From CAYVTD01 sp964454445 (GTDB taxonomy: Bacteria; Bacteroidota; Ignavibacteria; Kapaibacteriales; UBA2268), in NCBI GenBank assembly GCA_964454445.1, contig CAYVTD010000027.1, positions 1 to 46,218 on the forward strand: 46,218 nucleotides of DNA. Direction: 5' to 3'. Positions 17,280 to 25,040 of the stretch are shown in pieces; position 1 is the first letter of the stretch; the number at the start of each line of letters is the position of its first letter. Under the pieces are notes generated by a model. The model did not search any database. It had not been told where the DNA came from and saw only the letters and a list, made by a program, of their open reading frames with translations. Made by a program: the position numbers and the translations under genes.

Positions 17280-17498
17280 ATGTCATTATCGAGCGCAATT
17301 GAATTTATCGAGAGAATGAAAAGCGACGATTCGCTGTGGTTTACTCACAAAGCCATACGCGACAAAAACGAACACAAGTCTTTAATAAAACAAGCGGGAT
17401 ATGACTTTACCGAAGAGGAACTTAAAACTGCCTTGGATGTGTTTATCAAAGATCTGCTCCGGTATAAGAATTCAAAATATCATACAAAGATTGGATAA
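17280..17498 (+). CDS. Small Nif11-domain protein (orphan leader-peptide-like)
   Basis: A 72-residue protein starting MSLSSAIEFIERMKSDDSLW and containing GYDFTEEELKTALDVF, the pattern of the Nif11 / nitrile-hydratase-type leader family. In that family the N-terminal ~50 residues often serve as the recognition leader of ribosomally made, modified peptides. Here no Gly-Gly cleavage site or Cys/Ser/Thr-rich core follows; the tail is basic (YKNSKYHTKIG) and no modification enzyme or peptidase-transporter is nearby. It may therefore be a stand-alone Nif11 protein of unknown role. AGGAAAA precedes the ATG. It sits alone on the plus strand between two minus-strand signalling genes, converging with the response regulator after 9 bp, behind a sigma-54-like promoter. 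Confidence 0.75.
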   Translation: MSLSSAIEFIERMKSDDSLWFTHKAIRDKNEHKSLIKQAGYDFTEEELKTALDVFIKDLLRYKNSKYHTKIG

Positions 17499-17507
17499 TA
17501 TTATCCA

Positions 17508-18980
17508 TTAATCTTCCTCAGGTGGAAAAAGAATATTTAAAGTGCTGCCATGAAGCATACCCGATTTTTCCATTTGTTTTATATTCTGTATAAGATTTTT
17601 CGTTAAGATGTTATCTTGCCGCACGATTAAAATACCATTTTTCGTGGCTACATTTTGGGCTACAATCATTCCAGGTTTTAAATTTTCAATTTTCACATCT
17701 TGTTCTACTGGTTTCTTAATTGTTTTTTTCTGAATTGTTATGTCTCCTTCGACTTGAGAAAGAGTTCCTTCTTCGTCATCATCATCATCGATCTTGGGAG
17801 CTTGAGGATTAGTCTTTATAGATATACTATTAATATCATTCAAAATAAGTGGAATATTTGCTGGGATAAGTGAAGGGCATGTTTTCTTTTTAATTAATTC
17901 GTGGAAAGCGCTTGCCACATCAACATTAAACCAGTTAGCCCTACGATAGAAGAATTTAACAGCTTCAGAATGACGCTGTCGGGTTTCTTCAACAGATTGT
18001 AATATGTGACCTTTTGATTGTAAAATGCTGAGCTTGTCGTAAGTAAGCCGATAAGTTTTATTATGATAAATATTTGCAAAAGTAATAATTTGTGATTCTA
18101 GTATTAGGTCCCAGCCGCTTTTACTATTAGGGTAACCGCTGCCGTCATTATGCTCCCAAATCTGAGAAAGAATCTTTGCTTGAGATTCGAACATTTTTAT
18201 TTTTTCGATTATAGAAATGGCTTTCTCAAAATATTTAAAATATTCTTTTCTCTGTTTCTCCTCAAGATCGTAAGGGTCAGTTAGCTGGTATGGTATAGGC
18301 ATTCCAACATTAACAACCCCATTTAGCAGACCGCAAAGCACGAGAATGTTTGTTCTTTCAGTCGATAAGCTCAACTCCTGAGCAATATGCTTTGCAATAA
18401 TCGCAACATTCTGCGAATGATTTTGGAAATAATATACTTCTTGCAATCCCAACAAGCTAGCAAAGGCTTGAGTTGTTTGGGAAATCAATTGTTTATTTTC
18501 TGCAAGCAATTGATTAATTTTATTGTCTTGATGCTCATAATTGCTAATGGTTTGCTTTAGCTCAGTTATAATTTTTAAATTTTTTTGGATAGATTCATAT
18601 CTTTCAAATCCGAGGCGAATTGCCTGAACAAGCTCGAGTTCTTCGCTTGGTTTGGTAAGATACATGAACGCCTGCCCTTTGTTTACGCAAGAAATAATAT
18701 CTTTGGGCGCTGTATAACCAGTAAGAATAATCCTTGTAGCATCTGGTTTTAACTCAATGCTTTTCGCAAGAAATTCATCTCCAGTCATATTAGGCATTCT
18801 TTGATCCGTGAGGATAACACCAGGCGAAAAACCGCTTTTTATTATTTGAAGTGCCTCCTCTCCGCTCGATGCAGTAACAACATTAAAACGTTTTTGAAAT
18901 ATTCTTGCTAATAGCTTTAAAAATGATATTTCATCATCTACTATTAATAAATTGCGTGAACTAGTTGTATTTATGTCCAT
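17508..18980 (-). CDS. Response regulator with degenerate HD-GYP-like output domain
   Basis: The 490 residues begin with an intact receiver (LLIVDDEISFLKLLARIF; phospho-acceptor Asp59 in ILTDQRMPNMTGDE; Lys110 in YLTKPSEE). A coiled linker (~125-170) leads to a domain aligned to HD-GYP c-di-GMP phosphodiesterases. The region that should read L-L-H-D-I-G-K is GLLNGVVNVGMP (217-228), so the catalytic His-Asp pair is Asn220-Gly221. The HHE..DGSGYP segment is IWEHNDGSGYP (274-284), keeping DGSGYP but losing the first His. Catalysis is therefore unlikely; a binding or protein-contact role is possible. An acidic stretch (398-404) leads to a small C-terminal domain also found in HD-GYP regulators (KPGMIVAQNVATKNGILI). 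Confidence 0.9.
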   Translation of the reverse strand: MDINTTSSRNLLIVDDEISFLKLLARIFQKRFNVVTASSGEEALQIIKSGFSPGVILTDQRMPNMTGDEFLAKSIELKPDATRIILTGYTAPKDIISCVNKGQAFMYLTKPSEELELVQAIRLGFERYESIQKNLKIITELKQTISNYEHQDNKINQLLAENKQLISQTTQAFASLLGLQEVYYFQNHSQNVAIIAKHIAQELSLSTERTNILVLCGLLNGVVNVGMPIPYQLTDPYDLEEKQRKEYFKYFEKAISIIEKIKMFESQAKILSQIWEHNDGSGYPNSKSGWDLILESQIITFANIYHNKTYRLTYDKLSILQSKGHILQSVEETRQRHSEAVKFFYRRANWFNVDVASAFHELIKKKTCPSLIPANIPLILNDINSISIKTNPQAPKIDDDDDEEGTLSQVEGDITIQKKTIKKPVEQDVKIENLKPGMIVAQNVATKNGILIVRQDNILTKNLIQNIKQMEKSGMLHGSTLNILFPPEED

Positions 18981-19257
18981 TTACAGTATGAGCCTAATTA
19001 TAAAACTTATTTGAATATAAGATACTCTATTTAATTCTGCAAAATAATATATTTTTTTTAATTTTTCAATTAATTATTCGATATTTTTAGATACAATCAT
19101 AATTTTCATTATATATATAGTAAATGAAAATACCAGACAAGCTTCACTCAATAAAACTTTTTATAAAGATTTATCGTAATATTTAAACGCTTTTTTATTG
19201 ATATTATTATGAATTATTAGAAATTAACAAACAAATTGCTTGTAAATAAAGGAGAGA

Positions 19258-21222
19258 TTATTCAATAAAAACAAGAACCGAACGGTTCATAAGACGAGTG
19301 GCAGGTAAATCGTTAGAGAAATAGTATTTTTTGGGCATCTTTATAATGATTTTATCAGACAAATCCCCAAATAACTTAATTGCTTCAGCAGCACGTTTTT
19401 TTAACAGTGTTAAGTTATATTCTTCTGTGCCAAAGTTGTCGTGCAAGGGTATCATCGTTACTTTCTTACCATCTTCAAGAGCTTTTCTAACAATTTTCAA
19501 AACTGATTGATTGGAAGATTTCAGAACTGATTCGTCGAAATTAAAATATCCAAGAATTAATGGTTTGTTTGGAGCAACATTTATTAAATATAAACTGTCA
19601 ATATTCTTTAAAGAGGGAGTTAGTGTAAATGAAGCAATCTTTTTAATGACTTTTCCAGTTGCATCTTCTAATGTCCCAGTTATCTCTATTTCTGATGGTT
19701 TTTCGACATCAACAATTTCATTTTCGAGCTCGATTTTACATTGCCTTGTTTGATTTTGTTTGATTATTTTTCCATTTATCGAAATATCATACTTCATATC
19801 GAAAGGCTTTGCTTCAACAATAACAGCAGGAATAACGCCAATGACTTGATTAATCCTAATTACGCTCGAATCAGATTTCTTTGATATTGAAATTATTTCC
19901 CCAGTTTTATCAAAACTGAAAGAAACAACTCTATATTCATCTTTCAATTCTTCATAACGAAACTTAGAATTTCTCATATCAATTATTGAAATAATGATAT
20001 TTTCATTAGATATAGTTTTTTTCGATAATTCATTTTTTACATTTTCCACCCTTTGTTTGGCAATGTCCTCATTTTCATCATCAAGTATATAAGAAGAAAT
20101 TGTAACAGTTTCATTTGGAGTTTCAGCAAGGTAGCCCAGAATAGAGTTTATTGCATATTTTTGAGTATCTTCGTAGTTATCTGAAGTATATTTTTCTGTA
20201 AATTTAATCGTTGCATCATTTTTCTTGAAAAAGACTTTTGGACGAACGGAAAGGAGATTGAAATAATCAGTTTTAGAGTATTCAAAAGCGATAGTATCTC
20301 CTGATTTATGTTTAGTTGCTCCGTAAACTATACTAAAGGCAAGCGATAATTGTGCTTGCTCTGGCGGCTCAGGTAAAAGAGGTAATGGTGGAGATAAAGG
20401 TGGAGAAACTGGTGGTATCTGCTTTTCAGGTATGTTCCAAAGAAGTGCGAAACCTGCCGACAAGGTATGTGCCTTCCAATCAAGCGAACTTGCAACATCT
20501 GTAAATGAATGTGTATATTCGATTTGCGGTCTTAAAACGAAATCAGTAAACTTGAAAACTTCGTAGCTAATACCTATGTTGATTCCAAAATAATTGGAAG
20601 AAGCATTTGGAATCTCTCCGCTTCTAAAGGCACGTTCTTTCGTGCCATTTTCGAATACTGCCTCTTTTGGTTGAAGCAAAATCTCTTTCTGTTCATAACT
20701 TTGATTGAGATATAATCCATATTTTACTCCAGCTGAAATTACCAATGGCAAATTATTAACTGGATACAAGGAATAATATAAACCAGCCATAGCAGCAGTC
20801 ACAGACGGATTAATCTGATACTCGACAATTTCTTTTTTAACAATATCTCCAGAGATGTAATTGCCAATAAATTTTTCTTCTATGAAATTAGCGGAAAGAT
20901 TTGAATACGATATAACCAAGCCGACCCGACTTTCGTCGCCAAGCAACCCCTGAGTTAACTTATATTCAATTCCACCAAAGAAATTAGTCGCAATACCAAA
21001 AGCGTTTGTAAATTCAGTGCAACAATTCTCAACTCCTGTTAATTGTTTAAATTTTGATTGATATATATTTCCATTTAAAGAGGCCCCGCCGAATACGATA
21101 AAAGGAGTATATTTCTTTTGTATGTCTTGATCTTCGTTAGCAAAAGCGATTTCTATTGTACATAAAATAAAAAAAAACAGAGTAACAACAGCTAAACAAA
21201 TTTTCATAAAGAGAACTTTCAT
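19258..21222 (-). CDS. Outer-membrane protein with N-terminal beta-barrel and OmpA-like C-terminus
   Basis: A 654-residue envelope protein. A signal peptide (about 1-29, ending IAFAN) is followed by about 230 residues of alternating beta strands ending FALLWNIP, an OmpA/OprF-type barrel. A linker rich in proline comes next (PPVSPPLSPPLPLLPEPPE, about 270-288). Beyond about residue 295, one degenerate OmpA-like module is visible (SSYILDDENEDIAKQRVENV) and a second at the C-terminus (YFNFDESVL, LTLLKKRAAEAIKLF, TRLMNRSVLVFIE), probably contacting peptidoglycan. Key OmpA residues are only partly kept. ATGs at 21222 and 21207 are both possible starts. It follows the type IX cargo gene by 10 bp on the same strand, so the two form an operon. 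Confidence 0.8.
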   Translation of the reverse strand: MKVLFMKICLAVVTLFFFILCTIEIAFANEDQDIQKKYTPFIVFGGASLNGNIYQSKFKQLTGVENCCTEFTNAFGIATNFFGGIEYKLTQGLLGDESRVGLVISYSNLSANFIEEKFIGNYISGDIVKKEIVEYQINPSVTAAMAGLYYSLYPVNNLPLVISAGVKYGLYLNQSYEQKEILLQPKEAVFENGTKERAFRSGEIPNASSNYFGINIGISYEVFKFTDFVLRPQIEYTHSFTDVASSLDWKAHTLSAGFALLWNIPEKQIPPVSPPLSPPLPLLPEPPEQAQLSLAFSIVYGATKHKSGDTIAFEYSKTDYFNLLSVRPKVFFKKNDATIKFTEKYTSDNYEDTQKYAINSILGYLAETPNETVTISSYILDDENEDIAKQRVENVKNELSKKTISNENIIISIIDMRNSKFRYEELKDEYRVVSFSFDKTGEIISISKKSDSSVIRINQVIGVIPAVIVEAKPFDMKYDISINGKIIKQNQTRQCKIELENEIVDVEKPSEIEITGTLEDATGKVIKKIASFTLTPSLKNIDSLYLINVAPNKPLILGYFNFDESVLKSSNQSVLKIVRKALEDGKKVTMIPLHDNFGTEEYNLTLLKKRAAEAIKLFGDLSDKIIIKMPKKYYFSNDLPATRLMNRSVLVFIE

Positions 21223-21232
21223 ATTCTATTAA

Positions 21233-24200
21233 TTATCTAATAACAACAATCAATTGAGTATCAAAATCGGCGTCCATCTTAGCTAAAACCCTATAAGTCC
21301 CAGGCAAAAGATTGGAAACAGGAATACTCATTTTGTTAATTCCTTTGTGTGCTAAAATAGCAGAAGTTGATTGAATTTTATATCCTAGGTTATCGTACAT
21401 TTCGATTACAACATAAGCATCTCGATTAATCTCTAATTCGACTTCATAAAAGTCATAAGCAGGATTAGGTTGCAAAGAAAGAATTTCGATATTGTTCTCC
21501 GGATGCAACACTCTTCTTTCACCGCATAGATTAATAAGCTGTAAACTTCCATTAGAAAATATATTACTTACAGCCGAACCCCAATATGTATTGTTATCGC
21601 GAAACGTTATCGGTGAAATATCTGTTTCAGCTAGTCCAGCAAGCCCATGAACCTCTGCAGCTGTCCCCTCTAAAGGAAAATTACCATTAATCTTAAAACC
21701 TATTATACGCAAACCATCAACAATCTCATTTCTGGTTAATTTAGCATCGCCATAAGGACTAACTATTTCTTGAGGATAAAACATACGTGGGTTAATAGTA
21801 AACTCGCCCTCAAGAAAACGAACACCTTGATAGCTCCTGTTTTCAGTGTTTTTAAAATTGATGGGTATAACGGCGCTTTCTCTTGGATCTGCCTCAACGG
21901 CAGGAATCGATATAGTTGAAGTGCCATTATAAAGTCCAAGAAATAAATCAGAAACTGAGGCGCAAGGCGATGCTTCGATTGTTACTTTACCTTCTTTAAA
22001 TTCATTACTGAACCATTCTATCTTTAAATCGACACTGTCATTTTTCTCGATATCCATTGGAAGTGGAGTAAGTAAACGAAATACATCATCGGGTTTTATA
22101 GTAACCCTTTCAAGAGTGATTTTATTTAGCGATTTATTCTCAATAGTAAATGTTCGTTGTCTGATTTCTGGAATAAACATTAATTGGGAGTGGCTAATAC
22201 CAAGAAAAGTGCCAATACCAATACCTCTAAACTTTGTCTTAGGCATCAATTTTTCCTGACCGGAGTGTAAAACCCCAACATCTGCAATATTCTCCGCTAA
22301 CTGTCTCGGGATAAACAGTGACTTTAAAGACACTATGCCTCCCGGCTCTACTATTTGATTATGAATTGGGTTAGTAATTTCAAAACTACTATAATTTTGT
22401 CCAAAAACGGCAATGGAATTTACCATCAATGGCACTGGATCTTCATTTTTAATGAATAAAAACTCTTTTACAGTAGTATCGTTCAAGCACTGTTCGCCAA
22501 AATCAAAAACACTACTGAAAAAACTGATATTTCGATTTTTGCTATAACCCCATAATTTAATATAATAGCTCCTACTGCAAGAAACTATGATTAATGAATC
22601 TGTTATCAAACCTGTATCCAAAGGATTAAAAGCAACTTTTACCGACAGGCATTGTCCGGGGAAAATTGTGTCTGGCAATGGGAAGTCTAACAATTTAAAA
22701 TATTTGTTTTTTTTAAGATAAGCATTAAATACATAAATCGGTACTATACCCGAATTGCAAAAGCAAGTATCCTTTTGAAAATCTTTGCTCTCACCAATAA
22801 AAAGTTCGCCAACATTCAGAGAATCGAGCTTAGGTTCTGCTCCGACAACATGCACAAAGTCTTCTGTTTGATCGATTTCTTCGAAAACCATAGTTCTCAT
22901 CTTAAGATTATCGTCAGAAGCAGAAGAAGTTGCAAGTGAATGACCATCAGGAGAAAAAGCAAAATCAGTAAGCTCGCCCGAGTTGCCACCGGAAGTCTCG
23001 ACATAATCAGATTCGAGGTACCATTTAGAAATCTGGGGAACAGCACGTGCACCAATGACAAGAATAGATGATTCCGCATTGAACTCCAAGCCCAAAGGTT
23101 CGCTGGATATCCTGCCGTTGGTACGAACAATCATATCAATGCCAAGATCTACCACGTGAATCTGAGTACTCGAGCTAGTTACAGGTGTTGGTTGCGGCGC
23201 CATCATACCAAGTGCAAGATACTTACCATTTGGCGAAAGCGCAAGCTGCGAAATCACAGGTAGATAGGAAAAATCAAGCTGCTTCTCAATCGTAAAATCT
23301 GGCATCGATAGTATTTGAACTTTTCCATTCAATAGCGAAGCGACCATTTTGTCGGTTTTCTTGCTAAACGAAATTGAAGTAATGATATGTTCGAAATCGA
23401 CTGTCTTTATAAATTGTCCATTCTCAGGATCGAGCAACAATAACTGACTGCCAAATGAGGGTTGAATAACAATAAATCGTCTGCGCGGTTCGACACACAT
23501 ATTTCCGATAAAATAATACTGACCGGCGGCAATTTTGAACTTTGGTTGTTCATATTCACCTATGTTGAAAAATGCGATTGAATCGCGTCTGTTTTGTTGG
23601 TTATTTGTGTTTTTATAATATGAGACTGCAAACATTCCATATTTTTCAATATAATCGAGGCCGGTAATGATAATAACATCAGCAGGATATTTATAATCAG
23701 AAATAAGGTAAGCAGGCGAATGTGATTTGTCTTCTACTGTCCATTCATAAATCATACCTGAAGCATTTGCGGCAAGCATTTTTTCACCATCATCGCGAAA
23801 GGCGATTCTCATAACTGGCGTTTTATCAATTATCAAATTGTGAAAGGCTGGCATAGTGTCCTTTTGTCTAACACGAAACAGCACATCGCCGAGCAAATCT
23901 TTCGGAATTCGCCAATGCAGAGTAGAATCGTCGCTTGCCCCGATTATATTCCAATTAACCCCCTCGTTCGACGAATATTCGACAATAGTTGGGAACTCTG
24001 CTGAATAGCCCGACCAGCGAATATCAATTTCATCGCAAGGTGTGAGCAATTCTCCACCTAATGGATACTCAAGTTTTAAAACACTATTGGTCTCTACATG
24101 ATACTTATTGCCAATCAAATCAATTTCATCTTTTGCTCCACCTTCATAATAAACAGTTAATCTATCACGGTGATACATAGTATCATTAGGCATATAAATC

Positions 24201-24853
24201 CCACTGACATTATAAGCAAATGGCGAACGTATTTGTGTCGGAGGTTTTTGAGTGTTGAACATCGAGCCGTGCCAATACCAGGAAAACTCTTTTGTATGAG
24301 TCTTGACGGAATCAATCATCATCGGCATTTCCTCATATTTGCCTGCTACGGTATCTTTTTTCGCCATTGAAGCCAATAGAATAAACCGTTTATATTTTTT
24401 TTCGCCGGGTGGCAGTATGCCCCAATTAAGATTATCAATCACTTCGTAGCTATCATTCCTGAAACTAAGCAAGGGCATATCCTGTCTTGAATACAGTCCT
24501 GTAATTCCAGCATTTTCATTATTATAATTTACAAAAAAAGTAACATAATTAGGCAAAACAGGACCGGGCGCAGCAGTGTACCACTTCACTAAATTCCAAT
24601 TATTTGCAACCTTAGTAACCTCAACTGGCTTTGTTGTCCGATTGTTTTCGAGAATTATAATGTTTTCTGGTGCTAAAGTGATATATTGGCTGTCATAAGC
24701 AACTCTGAGTTGTGCTGTTAGAAGCGGAATATTTTTAGCATCAACAGTTTCATAGCTGCCTTGCACGGGTTTTATTTCTATACTAATCTGAGAATGGAGC
24801 TTGGCTACACAAAAGGCCATCAATATTGATAAAACAAAAACTCTAATTTTCAT
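21233..24853 (-). CDS. Secreted beta-propeller protein with type IX secretion sorting domain
   Basis: A 1206-residue surface or secreted protein. It has a signal peptide (1-21, ending AKLHSQ), an N-terminal beta-rich region, and an Ig-like segment (EYPLGGELLTPCDEIDIRWS). A WD40/YVTN-like propeller lies at about 340-660 (MRIAFRDDGEKMLAANASGM; LALSPNGKYLALGM; DFAFSPDGHSLATSS). Ig-like choice-of-anchor-D repeats follow at about 670-900 (LNVGELFIGESKDF; SVFDFGEQCLNDTTVKEF). The last ~80 residues are a type A sorting domain (LQPNPAYDFYEVELEI; LLPGTYRVLAKMD), which directs outer-membrane export through the PorSS/type IX system. No por/gld/spr genes are in the window. The ligand is unknown. It is the first gene of a two-gene unit with the OmpA-like protein. 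Confidence 0.87.
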   Translation of the reverse strand: MKIRVFVLSILMAFCVAKLHSQISIEIKPVQGSYETVDAKNIPLLTAQLRVAYDSQYITLAPENIIILENNRTTKPVEVTKVANNWNLVKWYTAAPGPVLPNYVTFFVNYNNENAGITGLYSRQDMPLLSFRNDSYEVIDNLNWGILPPGEKKYKRFILLASMAKKDTVAGKYEEMPMMIDSVKTHTKEFSWYWHGSMFNTQKPPTQIRSPFAYNVSGIYMPNDTMYHRDRLTVYYEGGAKDEIDLIGNKYHVETNSVLKLEYPLGGELLTPCDEIDIRWSGYSAEFPTIVEYSSNEGVNWNIIGASDDSTLHWRIPKDLLGDVLFRVRQKDTMPAFHNLIIDKTPVMRIAFRDDGEKMLAANASGMIYEWTVEDKSHSPAYLISDYKYPADVIIITGLDYIEKYGMFAVSYYKNTNNQQNRRDSIAFFNIGEYEQPKFKIAAGQYYFIGNMCVEPRRRFIVIQPSFGSQLLLLDPENGQFIKTVDFEHIITSISFSKKTDKMVASLLNGKVQILSMPDFTIEKQLDFSYLPVISQLALSPNGKYLALGMMAPQPTPVTSSSTQIHVVDLGIDMIVRTNGRISSEPLGLEFNAESSILVIGARAVPQISKWYLESDYVETSGGNSGELTDFAFSPDGHSLATSSASDDNLKMRTMVFEEIDQTEDFVHVVGAEPKLDSLNVGELFIGESKDFQKDTCFCNSGIVPIYVFNAYLKKNKYFKLLDFPLPDTIFPGQCLSVKVAFNPLDTGLITDSLIIVSCSRSYYIKLWGYSKNRNISFFSSVFDFGEQCLNDTTVKEFLFIKNEDPVPLMVNSIAVFGQNYSSFEITNPIHNQIVEPGGIVSLKSLFIPRQLAENIADVGVLHSGQEKLMPKTKFRGIGIGTFLGISHSQLMFIPEIRQRTFTIENKSLNKITLERVTIKPDDVFRLLTPLPMDIEKNDSVDLKIEWFSNEFKEGKVTIEASPCASVSDLFLGLYNGTSTISIPAVEADPRESAVIPINFKNTENRSYQGVRFLEGEFTINPRMFYPQEIVSPYGDAKLTRNEIVDGLRIIGFKINGNFPLEGTAAEVHGLAGLAETDISPITFRDNNTYWGSAVSNIFSNGSLQLINLCGERRVLHPENNIEILSLQPNPAYDFYEVELEINRDAYVVIEMYDNLGYKIQSTSAILAHKGINKMSIPVSNLLPGTYRVLAKMDADFDTQLIVVIR

Positions 24854-25040
24854 TTTTAAAAATCTTTTTTAAAAAAATATACTATTGATATATGTTTAGA
24901 CGCTTAGCAATAAAAAAAAGTTACATTACTAGAAAGAATTTTTGTAGCTAGCTGATTTGTATAATTTTTACTCACATTTTTACATTCTGTGCCTGTTTTT
25001 TTTATATTTGCATAGAAGAGTAATGGAAAATAATCTATCA

